Counted from the first letter of the stretch, positions 13,901-23,522 are shown. The stretch: 64,000 bases of DNA from Pictodentalium vernedei (GCA_031216915.1 CM062292.1:204869262-204933261), one strand, 5' to 3'. The notes: generated by a model from the sequence alone, not told the origin. Translations and numbers: made by a program.

Positions 13901-14010
13901 TCCAACTCGTTTGGAAAAGTTATTAGCTTGAGTTAGTTCCGAAGGAGGGCTTGCACTTACGTTACAGCCAATTGTAAACAATTGTGAGTAGGTTAAGAAG
14001 AAACAGATTT
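11000..14010 (-). repeat. Duplicated gag-side modules of the DIRS-type relic
   Basis: Two module types alternate. Module P occurs near 13990-13830, 12010-11840 and, more diverged, 11130-11000; it shares CAATTGTTTAC and TTTCCAAAC and, in the first two, ends in a GTAAGTG word. Module Z occurs near 13490-13060 and 11500-11150 and encodes a short Cys/His motif (CPSC or CSSC, then KHVND, HS, CVTC), like the zinc knuckle at the start of DIRS gag proteins. Ser/Pro-rich sequence with its own ~129-bp repeats (12290-12650) fills the gap. Tandem duplication inside the element, or two related relics side by side, would explain it. Confidence 0.6.
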
Positions 14011-14162
14011 TTATGTTTGTTAGGCCTAACTGTTCAAAGTTGGGAGCTCTAAGAATTTTGAGGTAATTTAACCAGGATGAGACACTTTAAAATCTTAAAG
14101 TCAGTTTAAACCTCAGTATCAGACAATAATATTCCATCCTGTACTATTATTCCACCCCATAC

Positions 14163-14352
14163 TAATATTTCATGATACTAATGTTCCACCCTTACCATGG
14201 ATGTGTTGCCTTAGTTCACAGCACCCCATACTCTCACTTCAGCCGAGAATAGGTGCATTTCCAAAGGACACATTGCAGATGACATAGGTTCAAACCATTG
14301 GCCTTTTGATCTGAAGTCCAATGTGCTAACCAGTGAGCCACCATACTCCCAC
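14163..14352 (-). mobile_element. tRNA-derived SINE
   Basis: On the minus strand a tRNA-like head is seen: A box TGGCTCACTGGTTAGC and B box GGTTTGAACCT, with an anticodon-like arm between them. A non-tRNA body follows. It differs from the SINE at 28.5 and 54.8 kb in its body. The left end is approximate. Confidence 0.65.
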
Positions 14353-14510
14353 ATTGCTTTGCAACTAATAAATTCTTATACCTGTTTTTCAAACAATTAA
14401 AACCACGCTTTTGATTTTGAAAATGGGAGGTGCACTGTATTCTACCATCTAACATTTGAAGTGATGCACGCATTGCATTACTTAGCTCATTTCCCATGAA
14501 TAGATTTTAA

Positions 14511-14735
14511 CCCTTAGAAAACACTTATTATAAAATTTTTATTTCATTTTTTTTCACCTAATTCTTAAAAAAATTTCAACAAAACCATACCATGTAACCC
14601 CTTTTTGGAATGATCGCAATGAGTTTGTTCCAAGGAGGGATCACACAATATGGTTTTGTTATAATTTTTAAAAATGTTTTCTACTGCACAATTTGGAAAT
14701 TACAAGGTGGATGCAGTTGATTTATTAAGTAAGTG
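14511..14735. mobile_element. Foldback MITE flanked by TTAA
   Basis: TTAA at 14507-14510 and 14736-14739 bracket a segment whose centre is an imperfect palindrome: AACAAAACCATA and TATGGTTTTGTT arms around TTTGGAATGATC/GATCATTCC-like pairs. The ends share CACTTA..TAATAAA in inverted orientation. TTAA flanks suggest piggyBac-type mobilisation. This is the weakest of the TTAA set. Confidence 0.4.
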
Positions 14736-14739
14736 TTAA

Positions 14740-15040
14740 TCGCTGGTGTAGAACCATGTCACGCTATTGTTTATGGTACTTGCAAAAAATAAAAATTGCA
14801 GGTGTAATGGGGCATGCAACAGCGAAAGCTTGCCTGCCTCAAAATCGAAAGACTTTGGAAAGCTCTCATACAGAGCTTCGAAGGATCAGTGGCAGATGCA
14901 GGGATTAAATTAAAGAAACACTCTCCTTAAATTTTAAACATGACAAATTTTCTCACTTTCTCTTTTGAATTGACACTGGCAATAAGAAAAAATACATTCA
15001 GATTGAAGGGTAATAACGTAAGTTGTAGCAGAAAAAATAT
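14740..15040. other. SLC25A21 intron sequence, no feature seen
   Basis: AT-rich and unique-looking, with no open frame, palindrome or repeat of note. It lies immediately downstream (minus strand) of the exon 3 donor. Confidence 0.5.
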
Positions 15041-15044
15041 TCAC

Positions 15045-15174
15045 CCAAGGATTTGGTAAGTATCCTCCATATGCAAACAAATTCCTGTACCGCTCAAAAC
15101 AGAAGAATTTTGTTGCTCTCTTGGGGGTTTCTGCCAGCAGAGGTGGAAGTATTCCTTTGTAAAATGAGAGTGCT
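15045..15174 (-). CDS. SLC25A21: SLC25A21 exon 3: mitochondrial 2-oxodicarboxylate carrier
   Basis: This 130-bp exon follows a strong acceptor (a pyrimidine-rich tract ending TTTCAG) and ends at a GTGAAT donor. It starts in phase 2 and ends in phase 0. The 43 encoded residues include FYKGILPPLLAETPKRA and KFFCFERY, very close to the human SLC25A21 block as I remember it (FYKGILPPILAETPKRA, KFFTFEQY). The carrier sits in the inner mitochondrial membrane and exchanges 2-oxoadipate with 2-oxoglutarate in lysine and tryptophan breakdown. The phase-2 start fits exon 2's end: GG plus A gives Gly. Other frames of the same exon are open but match nothing. Downstream exons were not found in the window. 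Confidence 0.9.
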
Positions 15175-15179
15175 CTGAA

Positions 15180-16219
15180 ATGACAAAATACAGAAAGTCC
15201 ATATCAAGCACACAGATTTTCAAATTGTCATGACTTCTCTTGTTGATTTTTTTTTTTTTTAATTAGAGTTTAAGGTTACTTTAAGCATCCATAGCAGTAT
15301 CAGGTCATAACAAAAGTATAAAGTCGAGTGTGAGAGGAGAGGTAAACAGAACAGAGGGAAAAAATGCCCGAAAATGATAACTTGCTGATGTAAATGGAGT
15401 GACACGTCACAGTGACAGCATTACATTGGAGCTGAAAGGTTTTAAATTTTCAGATTCAGTTTCGGTTTGCAATTGGTTTTAAGAAAAAATCTGCAATAGT
15501 TGGTATAACACAACTGTCCACAATAACTTTCTTCAGTCCTTGTTATTTATCATTTAATATGAAAGCCAAATGGTCATCCCTGATTGGCCTGCCCATTTCT
15601 GCACATTTCACTGACTCCCACGTAGGTGTCCTCAAAAGGTTTACTGTCACTTCCAACAATACAGTCTACCTATTCGTACCCCCATGTTTCTCCCACCATT
15701 TGAATAGTGTTTTCATCCATAGTATCATACTTAATACTGTTCAGTTATAAAATAGGGACCTATGTGCTGGCGCACGTTGTTTGCGTGCATATGTGAATGT
15801 GCATGTGTACGTGGGGGGCACGTGTATGTACCTGTTTTGTTCTGCGCCTGCCTTGGGTCCCTTGTGTCTAAATGCCAAAGCTGCCTACATGTAAATGTAA
15901 ACTTAAATGAAATGTCAGCATGGAAACAGCCTCGCATAAGCTTGAAGCTTGTTGCTGACTCCATTTCCTCCTGTATCTATTGTTATGTAAGCTATACTTG
16001 AATTTTCTTGTCTTTTTTGTCTCTTGATGCTACGGAAATAAATACTGTTTAAACTACAACAAGTCCTGTCTGTAAGTATCTCCATTAGGTTCAGCCTAAT
16101 TTCCCATTGATCATTTTTGGGGGTTCTAGATCAGTTGCTGAGCCTTTTGAGCCTGAAAGAAACAACATAAAGCAGGGTAACAAATGAATGAAGTCCACCT
16201 AACCTATGTTGTGTTCTCT
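15180..16219. other. SLC25A21 intron 2, mostly unassigned
   Basis: No further exon found. A segment near 15770-16060 ends in an AATAAA context and looks like the 3' end of an unidentified transcript or repeat, but has no confirmable boundary. Confidence 0.3.
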
Positions 16220-16263
16220 TTGTCACATTTTCTCCCTTACTAGTAAGGGAGAAAATGTGACAA
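16220..16263. repeat. Near-perfect 44-bp palindrome
   Basis: The arms around the centre TTACT|AGTAA are GTCACATTTTCTCCC and GGGAGAAAATGTGAC, with no unpaired loop; the inner 40 bases are perfectly symmetric. It lies just left of the nested TA-flanked MITEs. Confidence 0.9.
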
Positions 16264-16302
16264 TGAGAATACAGTGTATTCACACCTTCTCTGTATAGAC
16301 TC

Positions 16303-16933
16303 CAGTTAAAACTAGAAGTCCTGTCATGAGATGTGTGCACAAATAGCACGTCGATCTGCACGATAATCTATGCATTAGGACCATACAGTTAAAACTAGAA
16401 GTCCTGTCACGAAATGTGTGCTTATCTCAGCTCAATTGTGCATAGAAATTGCGTGCAATTGCTATATCGAATGGCACCCAAAGCACAGCAGGTTCTCCTG
16501 GTTACTCATAGCAAACACAGGCAATGTTTCTGCCAATGGACCTCTGGGTTACCCAGAGGTCCATTGGCGGTAACATTGCCTGTGCCCAGGCCATATCTGC
16601 ATAATATGATAGCCTTACTATGGCCGCAATGCGTAGATTAACGCGCGGACTGACATGCTATTTGTGTGCATTTTATGACAGGACTTCTAACATTAACTGT
16701 AGTAAGGCTATCAAATTCTGTATATATGGCCAGTGATCAAGCAATGTTTCAGCCAATGGACCTCTGGGTAACTCGGAGGTCCATTGGCTGAAACATTGCC
16801 TGTGTTTGTTATGAGTAACCAGAAGAACCTGCCGTGCTTTGGAGTCATTCGATATGGCAATTGCACACAATTCCTACATGCAATTAAGCCTAAATAAGCA
16901 CACAGTTCGTGACAGAACTTCTAGTTTTAACTG
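16303..16933 (-). mobile_element. Tc1/mariner-type MITE interrupted by its own family
   Basis: The outer copy is in two parts, 16303-16383 and 16702-16933, and is the reverse complement of the family. Ends are CAGTTAAAACTAGAAGTCCT and its inverse; TA follows the right end, while the left flank is TC (mutated). The interrupted site reads CCA-TA-[insert]-TA-GTAAGG, exactly what a TA-target insertion leaves when compared with intact copies (CCATAGTAAGG). The core is a GGACCT/AGGTCC palindrome. Confidence 0.9.
16386..16699 (+). mobile_element. Inner Tc1/mariner-type MITE (314 bp) with TA duplication
   Basis: Full-length copy of the CAGTTAAAACTAGAAGTCCT family. The termini are inverted repeats of about 24 bases, both flanked by TA (16384-16385, 16700-16701). 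There is no coding capacity. The internal palindrome CCAATGGACCTCTGGGT / ACCCAGAGGTCCATTGG is near 16537-16570. The TA flanks and CAGT start are typical of Tc1/mariner mobilisation. Confidence 0.92.
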
Positions 16934-17345
16934 TAAGCGATGATAGTCCAGAGGGTCTAGTTCCCTCCCAGGAAGATACATGTAGTTTAATCAGTTTATG
17001 CACAAACACAGTAAAACAGTTCTGCAGGTTTTTCATGGATTTCGCAGTTTGGGTTTCCAGTTTCCCGCAAAAATGAAATTGAACTGGAAAAACATCCACC
17101 TCTACTGTGCATGCTGTCAAAAATACATTATAAATCTTTCTTTCAAAGACACAAACATGTTTATCCCCTTGAACAATGGTGTCAAAATAAAGAAAGTTCA
17201 TGTAGCAATTCTTTCTTTTAATGTAAGCTGGAATTTTAACCAATTCAGTCTTGTTTGACAGAAATAAATATTCAAGGGGGGAAAATAAACTGAACAACAC
17301 AAAACAAAAACAAAAAAAAATTACATTTTCAACTTCGAGATAACC

Positions 17346-17745
17346 TTAGACCTCACAAAGTAGATCTTCTGTTCTCAGGCCATTTTTGTAAAATTGCATG
17401 TGATTGGGTGGTTTTTTATTTTATTTTTTATTTTTGTAACAATTTCTTTGATATCAAAAGTTCATGTTCTTGGTTTGTTTTATGTTTTAGGATACATAAT
17501 CTACAGAATAGCATGGATGGTGGTGAATGTCATCCCTTGGGTGCAAGAGGGCTTAGTGATGCATTGCAAAGACTTGTTGCACTGAAGGGACAAATTTATT
17601 AATTTTATTAACCTGGGTAAAATATCAGACATAAACCATTTAATTTTTTTTAAGTTTGCATTGGTTCTAAAAAGAGAGCATGTGGCAGCTAAAAGGACCA
17701 TGCAGGAGAGCCTGAAAAACAGATTTTCGACTTTTTAGGCCTTAT
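17346..17745. mobile_element. MITE family D, copy 1
   Basis: Aligns along its length with 27264-27677: shared CACAAAGTAGATCTTCTGTT, AAAAGTTCATGTTCTTGG, ACAGAATAGCATGG, AAATATCAGACATAAACCAT and a terminal CTTTTTAGGCCTTA. Imperfect inverted ends contain TCTGTT..CTCAGGC. Its inner edge lies about 15 bases from the SLC25A21 exon 2 donor. Confidence 0.8.
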
Positions 17746-17761
17746 ATTGGTATTTATTTAC

Positions 17762-17894
17762 CCCTCTGTTCTGTACATTTTTCTGAAGCAGTCTACAATT
17801 GATGTATATCTGTTTGGATCCTCTGGACCTCTCTGTATCTGAAATCTTGTCTTTATTAAGTCTAATGGGTGATTGATTGACACTTCAACAAAAC
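17762..17894 (-). CDS. SLC25A21: SLC25A21 exon 2: first carrier repeat with Px[DE]xx[KR] motif
   Basis: A 133-bp exon, acceptor ...AAATTGTAG and donor GTAAAT, phase 1 to phase 2. It encodes GFVEVSIN followed by HPLDLIKTRFQIQRGP and later VDCFRKMYRTEG. PLDLIKTR matches the mitochondrial carrier signature P-x-[DE]-x-x-[KR]-x-[RK] at the end of transmembrane helix 1. The FQIQR and DCFRKM..EG context matches SLC25A21 better than other carriers, from memory. It joins in frame to exon 1 (split Gly) and exon 3 (split Gly). Exon 1 is 14.9 kb upstream, exon 3 2.6 kb downstream. Confidence 0.92.
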
Positions 17895-17994
17895 CTACAA
17901 TTTATAAAAAAAAATGTCCTAATTCTCTGATAAAGAGTAATATAAACTTAAAAAGAAAAAACAATAGCAAATATTGAATCTATTTACATTATGA

Positions 17995-19708
17995 AAAAAC
18001 AGTGCTCATTAGTACCATAGCTTTCAGTTTCATCATCAGTGGTGAAACACAGAGAACCTGACATGTCGGCTTTCGAACATATATACACAAGTATGAACAA
18101 AACATCAATGACGTTCAAAGTTATGATGCCAAAGCAGTAATGTAGACGTGTTAATGCAGGAAATTATTCATTTGGGGCAAATGAGTCTGTTATTACAGCC
18201 CCCGTTATTTCTGGTATCCAATTTTCTAATCTACTTGCCCTCCTTGATCAAACGAAGCTGTATACCACCACGGCCACCTTCAAGTCCTGGATTGAGTGTC
18301 CCCTCTTATGGAAATGCTGGAAACTTGTTTTGTCAAGGTTCAACCTAATGCCCCACAAGTGTTCTGTGATACATTCTCTCAACTGCCTCTCTGTTTCCCC
18401 AACATACAAAGCTGTTTCACATTAATGTTACAGGCCAATACATAAACGATGTTACAGCGCTTCCAGTTGTACATGTGGCTCATCTTAACCGAAAATTGTT
18501 TTGTTTTGGATGTATTGCTCACATCCGGAAGTGAAATGATGTCACATACTTTACAATGACTACATAATTTTGTGGTTGGGGGATGAGTTTACTAGTTTTC
18601 TTGTGGACCAACATACATGTATCACTAAGAATTTTGTCTTGTCTGTATGCAATCATTGGTCAGCAGGGGAACACCTGCTTCGTTCTGTCTGATTCACACA
18701 ATACTAGCATATATTTCCGACAGATTTTCCGACAATTCTGGTAGCCCAACATGTACATTGAACGTTGTCATAAGCGGTACTCTCTTTGATTTTTTCAATG
18801 CAGTCTCCTTCGGACTCAATAACAATTTTCTGTCAAGATTATCAACTTTTACCAGTTGTTTCTCAATAAAACGCAACCTATATACCTCTCTTCCTCAACT
18901 GTCTTTTCAGTTTTGCTCTATTTTGGGCATAATCTGGTTCTCTTGCACAAATCCTTCTTATCCATACTCTGAGACCATAAATTATGGATAGTTTTGTGTG
19001 TGGCGGGTGACTCGACTTCTGGTTTAGATAAGCATTTTGTCTGATGGTTTGACATATAGGTCGGTATATAGTTCCTCTTTATCCCACTTCAGTTTATCAA
19101 GGAATTCAATCTCATGTGTACCATATTTCAACTCCTCCTTAATATTTTAATGTACTGAGTTAGCATATTCCATAAATTGCTCCAGCGAGTCCAGTCTGTG
19201 TGTCCATATTCTGAAACCGTCATCAAAATACCTTTTATATATCATCGGTTTGCATGGGAACTCCAATAGTTTCTCATCCCATTTTCTCATGAATGCACAG
19301 GCATAATTCCTTCGTAAATGTGACCCTATTGCCACTCCATCAGTTTGAATGACTTTTCACCAAGAACAAAAATGTTATTGTCTAGCACTAGATCGACTAT
19401 TCTCATAGCATACTCAGTAGGGAAGTGGGGATCGGTCCTAGTTTGGAAAGCCTCCTTGCATGTTTCTATGCCCTCCTTGCATGGAACTGATGGATATAGT
19501 TTACAAACATCGAAGCAGAATAATATAGTTCTGTCAGGAATTTCCTTAATATCGGAAATTTTATTAATAAAATCAGTATTGCCTTTCGTAACTCGGAGTT
19601 TTTGTGACAAACTGCTCAAGCTGACCCTCAAGTATCTCTGCCACTATGTTTCACCACTGATGAAGGCTCATAAAGCCAAAAGCTATGGTACTAATAAGCA
19701 CTGTTTTT
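17995..19708 (-). mobile_element. Penelope-like element with GIY-YIG remnant
   Basis: Minus-strand frames carry a Penelope RT: CFDVCKLYPSVP, a segment before AIGSHLRRNYA and RYFDDGFRIW (catalytic DD). Downstream (18560-18180) are a CSHCKVCD cysteine motif and YVGETERQL with HFHKRGHSIQDLK, typical of the GIY-YIG endonuclease C-terminal to the RT. Coding is split over several frames and ends before a complete protein. Flanking ~60-bp sequences at 17995-18057 and 19640-19708 (TTAGTACCATAGCTTT) are inverted copies of each other, as found in some Penelope elements. Confidence 0.85.
19650..19700 (+). ncRNA. Candidate hammerhead ribozyme core in Penelope flank
   Basis: CTGATGA (19657-19663) is followed by a stem II AGGCT-CATAA-AGCC and then AAAA where the consensus has GAAA. 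The related flank at 18057-17995 (minus) has CTGATGA and a GAAA but a poor stem II. Hammerheads are known in Penelope-like elements. The cleavage triplet and stem III are not clear, so this is a decayed or partial core. Confidence 0.4.
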
Positions 19709-19859
19709 TTTTTGTAATGTAACTGTATATCTGGCCCCTCCATTCTGGGACTAACAGAGTTTTTTAAACTAAATCTATTAATCGGCCCATGTAATATCTT
19801 AATGGTACAATGGACTAGTGCACATAGCAACAAGAACAGTACATGTACTGTGATCACAA

Positions 19860-20235
19860 AATGCCTTTCTTGATCATGTCGTCAAGCACTCAGGAAACTG
19901 GGACGAGATTTCTAAATACACATGGAAAATATATTGTGAAATCAAGACCACAATCAAGAAAAAAATCGCGACATCGACGCCGTAGCTGCGACGGGTGGTG
20001 CAATCTCACAAAATTCTAAGTTCATCAAATGCCATAACTCCAAGAAAAATATTTGGAACAACACATGCATGAACAGTGGCTAGACATCAATAAGATACAC
20101 TTACATGCCAAATATAGTCATTCCATCAAGTATTTAAAAAGTTATTGAGTTTTGAAACTCGTTGGTCAAAGACAAACTCGTTGGTCACAGACAGACCGAC
20201 AGACCGACATTGCCACTTATAGAGCTGCTAGTCGC
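19860..20235. repeat. Dispersed repeat ending in GACAGACCGACAGACCGAC
   Basis: The segment has the word GCCATAACTCC, a GTTTTGAAACTCGTTGGTC duplication and a run of GACAGACCGACAGACCGAC before TTATAGAGCTGCTAGTCGCAGC, which folds on itself. A shorter relative with CAGACAGACAGG and CGTCGCGGGGCATAA is at 24050-24150. Family unknown. Confidence 0.45.
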
Positions 20236-20278
20236 AGCTAAAAAACAAAATAAAATCAACATTTGTGACTGAATAGTA

Positions 20279-20525
20279 CATGGAGAGTGGACTGCAACTA
20301 AATCACCCACAGAGTGGGGTTATCACCCAAGCTATAACTTTTAAATTCTGTACATATCGACAAAAAACACAAGCAATGTTTCAGCCAATGGACCTCTGGG
20401 ATTAACCCGGAGGACCATTGGCTGAAACTTTGCTTGTGCTGGTAATACTTTGCAACAAATTTGCAATTATTGCTCAGGTGAAATCCCCACTCTGCAAGTG
20501 TTTTAGTGATAATACACTCTCCACG
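20279..20525. mobile_element. TA-flanked MITE with the same core but different ends
   Basis: Ends are CATGGAGAGTGGACTGCAAC and the inverse of CGTGGAGAGTGTATTA, with inverted similarity for about 40 bases including CAGAGTGGGG, and TA on both sides (20277-20278, 20526-20527). The centre CAAGCAATGTTTCAGCCAAT with the GGACCTCTGGG foldback is shared with the 314-bp MITE family. Confidence 0.75.
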
Positions 20526-20674
20526 TACTGTCAAGTAAGATTGTTACAGCGTTGTGTGAAAGAAAGCAGACACATTATTTCAACCAAATGACAACCCAGT
20601 CACAACCCACTAGAAATTATGTGTCTGTTGTTGTACTACTGCAGTATTTTGTCACTTTATTATTTATTTTGCAG

Positions 20675-20768
20675 GTTTAATGAGGGTTTTGATAGACAGG
20701 GTCATGTCCTGTTAGATTTCTGTTCTAAAAGTTGGTTTCAGTTCCTCTCAGCTGTCCTCTTTCTGTAA
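20675..20768 (+). CDS. Possible terminal exon, unrecognised
   Basis: A good acceptor (TTTATTATTTATTTTGCAG) is followed by 30 open codons after one base, starting FNEGFDRQGHVLLDF and ending at TAA 20766-20768. No family is recognised and no partner exon was found on this strand, so this may be chance. Confidence 0.2.
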
Positions 20769-20796
20769 CATTTATTTCATGGAAATATTCCATTAA

Positions 20797-21032
20797 CCCC
20801 CTTCACTCTGATGTCAAAATACCAAAATTTCAGGAAGCTGTTTTTTTTTCCCATAATGCATCTAGAAATTTAACCAATTTAATCTCGTTTGAGCTCTTTT
20901 AACAATTTAATCTCGTTTGACAGAGCTCAATGAGCTCTGTCAAACGAGATTGAATTGGTTAAATTTCTAGTTGCATTATGGGAAATTTTTTCTGCCTGAA
21001 ATTTAGATATTTTGACATCAGTGTGCAGGGGG
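20797..21032. mobile_element. TTAA-flanked piggyBac-type MITE
   Basis: Flanked by TTAA at 20793-20796 and 21033-21036. The ends CCCCCTTCACTCTGATGTCA and CCCCCTGCACACTGATGTCA (inverse) pair for about 38 bases. The centre is a palindrome on GACAGAGCTC|AATGAGCTCTGTC with AATCTCGTTT arms. No coding. TTAA duplication with a CCC start is characteristic of piggyBac. Confidence 0.9.
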
Positions 21033-21361
21033 TTAACAACAGCACATAGTTTTATAAATATTTCTTTTCTGAGTTCCAATTCTTCCAAAATACTTATTAG
21101 TTTGTATTATTCCCACGATGTCACTTTGATATTTCTGCAAGAAAAATCCAGATTACTACTACCAGGTAAACAAAACGTTTGACATCCGTGGGTTGGTAGT
21201 TGACCAAGCTTCAGTCATGTCAACTTTGCACACAAATTCACCAGCGGCCTCAACTCCTGGAAAATAAGCACACCCACAAAATTTTCCCCCTATCACTTCA
21301 TGCATCACCATAGCTTAAACTTAATACAGTACAGTTCACACCCAGGTGCGGACTGCTTTAA

Positions 21362-21581
21362 CTCCTAGCACTCTGGTAGTATTTCCAAATTTTCGTCACT
21401 GACCCCATATTGCCCATGCAGCATGGAAAATTTAACAAATTATATCTTGTTTGACAGACCTCAATGAGCTCTGTCAAACAAAATATAATTTATTAAATTC
21501 TCAGTTGCATTCTGGCCACTTTCTGGGGAAAATTTGCTGCTGAAAACTTTGGTATACTGACATAAGTGTGTGAGGGTTGGG
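21362..21581. mobile_element. TTAA-flanked MITE, relative of 20797-21032
   Basis: TTAA at 21358-21361 and 21582-21585. The centre TTTGACAGACCTC..GAGCTCTGTCAAA and the GTTGCATTCTGG word match the preceding element. The left terminus is eroded (CTCCTAGCACTCTGG). Fragments of the same family are visible near 17190-17270 and 57000-57100. Confidence 0.8.
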
Positions 21582-21589
21582 TTAATTTC

Positions 21590-22050
21590 TCTTATCGATC
21601 ACCTTCAGTCATATTTCAGTGATTTCACATAGTAATGCAATGTGTGTACTGCTACTAACTTCAAAAGCTATCAAAATAAGCGGTGATTGCCCTGTTAAAG
21701 CAACAGTTAACCAGTTAAAAAAAATCCACAACCATTTTGGCTCCAGTTACAATGTACATCTACACTGAGGCACCATTTTACATCCATGACTGAACTACAT
21801 GTACATAGGGTATGTACATGTAGAATCGTATGCTGATATTGATGGAGTCCAAACTAAAAATGCTTTTACATGTACATCCTGAATGCTAGTGTATTCCTCA
21901 ATCGCCATCCATTGTTAATGGTGGATATGTAACAACAAGAGAAGGGCTTAGAATTCATGCAAGAATCACAAATGATACTCGAATGGAAAAAAATGAGAAT
22001 CAATTTGATTCTTGCAAAAAGTTCACCTGATTTTTGTCATAGATTCTGAA
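21590..22050. other. Unassigned intron sequence with small inverted repeats
   Basis: Repeated TACATGTA words and one foldback, GCAAGAATCA (about 21960) against TGATTCTTGC (about 22010). No gene. Confidence 0.3.
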
Positions 22051-22061
22051 AGTGTCCTTAA

Positions 22062-22299
22062 CTGGTTGAGGGCTAGATTATTTTTGGTGGTCTGAATTTG
22101 TTATTCAAAACTTGTTCTATTACAAATTATTGGAGTGCCCACAGACACTCTCCAATAATTTGTAATAAAACAAATTTATATAAACAAAATATTATTTTTG
22201 TTTGACTGCATATGAAATATAAGCAAGGAAAGTGTTGGCTTTTGCTCTGGTATCCTCACTTTCTAAAAGCCCTGATAGTGGCTTCTCGCACTCAACCAG
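22062..22299. mobile_element. TTAA-flanked MITE with CTGGTTGAG ends
   Basis: TTAA at 22058-22061 and 22300-22303. Ends CTGGTTGAGGGC and CTGGTTGAGTGC (inverse). The central foldback TTACAAATTATTGGAGTG / CACTCTCCAATAATTTGTAA resembles the perfect 54-bp palindrome at 46014-46067. Confidence 0.85.
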
Positions 22300-22303
22300 T
22301 TAA

Positions 22304-23520
22304 AGGACAGGAGAATTCTACATATTTCTTACTCTTTCCTAATAAGGTAACACTTTGACTTAGCAGTGGCGTCTTGTGAGGCAGTCAAGACTCCACTTGA
22401 AACCACTGAGCACTATGTATGATCTGTAAATTCCATCAGCCAAGACCAGAAAAAACCTGTACAGAATGTTGGAACATGTGTTCTACATGTACATGAAATA
22501 CAATGAACTCATCAAAATTTAAACAAGGGCATTAGAGTTGAACACTTCATGAAATATATAAGTATATATTTCATGGAGTGTTTGTATCAGGGTTGTTTTA
22601 TGCTACGGAATATGTACAGGTTGCACTGACAAGGGGATAGTAAATGTTAGTAATCTCAAATTCTAAATTATTTAAAAGCTAAAATTGATTCTTGCAGCAA
22701 GAGTTCATGAGAATTAAAACCAATTCTCATGAATCAGGACAAATTTTTAAGATCTGAAGAGGTTTCTTTTATTGATGTGATATCAATTTATAACACAGCT
22801 TTCAATTTCAAAAACACAGCCAGAGGTGAGACAAAAATATTCAGGATCTAAATGCAACATTTGGCTCACTTTTATATGGTGCATCCAAGCAGAAATTAGT
22901 CAGCATCTTTGGGGAGAAAGTTGGTAACGCACCTAAAGATGACATGGGTGACATACATGTACATGTATATCCAGTGGGAGAATATGTGATGACTACAAGG
23001 TGAATGTATCCTCCTTGTGTGTATGGGTCTGTCTTCCCGACTTTGTGAGAACCTGTACAATAGTGTTTGCAATGCATCCCCACAAGGATTTCCTTTGTGT
23101 TTTCCAGGACTTCACAAAGAAAACTATGGGTTAGGGTCATTCCCGATTTTGTAGGGACTTCTTTGTTACTGTTTGTCACTGACAATAAAAGAAACTAGAC
23201 TGAATTTGGGCACACCATTTTGCCCTAATTTGGGTGCATTGAAACCAGAAATAACAAGAGTTATACTGTTGTGTTTTATTGCCATGCCTTTCTTTGTGTT
23301 TCTATGATCATATTGTGATGGAAGTTGTTCTTAAATGCAGAAGAGGCACAGAGAATTTATATATTTTTTGGGGTGTCTTCATATACCTTATCTAATTTGG
23401 GCACACCTGTAAATGGTGTGAAATTGGGGTAATCTAAAGGCCTGAGCACATGGACACAGGAGGTTGAATAGCAAACTGTGATTTGTTACTCGTACATGAG
23501 CTGTGTCTGTATAAGACACA
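22304..23520. other. SLC25A21 intron 1: unassigned sequence with palindromes
   Basis: It contains a 42-bp near-perfect palindrome at 22541-22582 (AACACTTCATGAAATATATA arm) and a TTCATGAGAATT/AATTCTCATGAA foldback near 22708. A 114-codon minus-strand open frame (23185-22841) has no splice support or recognisable motif, and I do not call it a gene. Confidence 0.4.
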
Positions 23521-23522
23521 TA

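Larger units (their letters stand above)
6388..14010 (-). mobile_element. DIRS-type (tyrosine-recombinase) retroelement relic, broken
   Basis: Read on the minus strand, a DIRS-like order is visible: repeated gag-side modules (14.0-11.0 kb), gag-like core (10.5-8.2 kb), reverse transcriptase (about 8.0-7.0 kb) and RNase H (about 6.8-6.4 kb). No tyrosine recombinase and no terminal or internal complementary repeats were found. The relic stops at the LINE's ATTC tail. It is broken in many places (well over ten) and looks old. It lies in an intron region of SLC25A21 on the same strand. Family assignment rests on the RT and RNase H blocks; exact outer ends are uncertain. Confidence 0.8.

Noticed and set aside
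15770-16060. Possible LTR or transcript 3' end with AATAAA
   Set aside because: No second copy, no clear boundaries and no adjacent coding sequence.
22841-23185. 114-codon minus-strand open frame
   Set aside because: No splice signals, no recognisable motif, and it lies in SLC25A21 intron 1; length alone is not enough.
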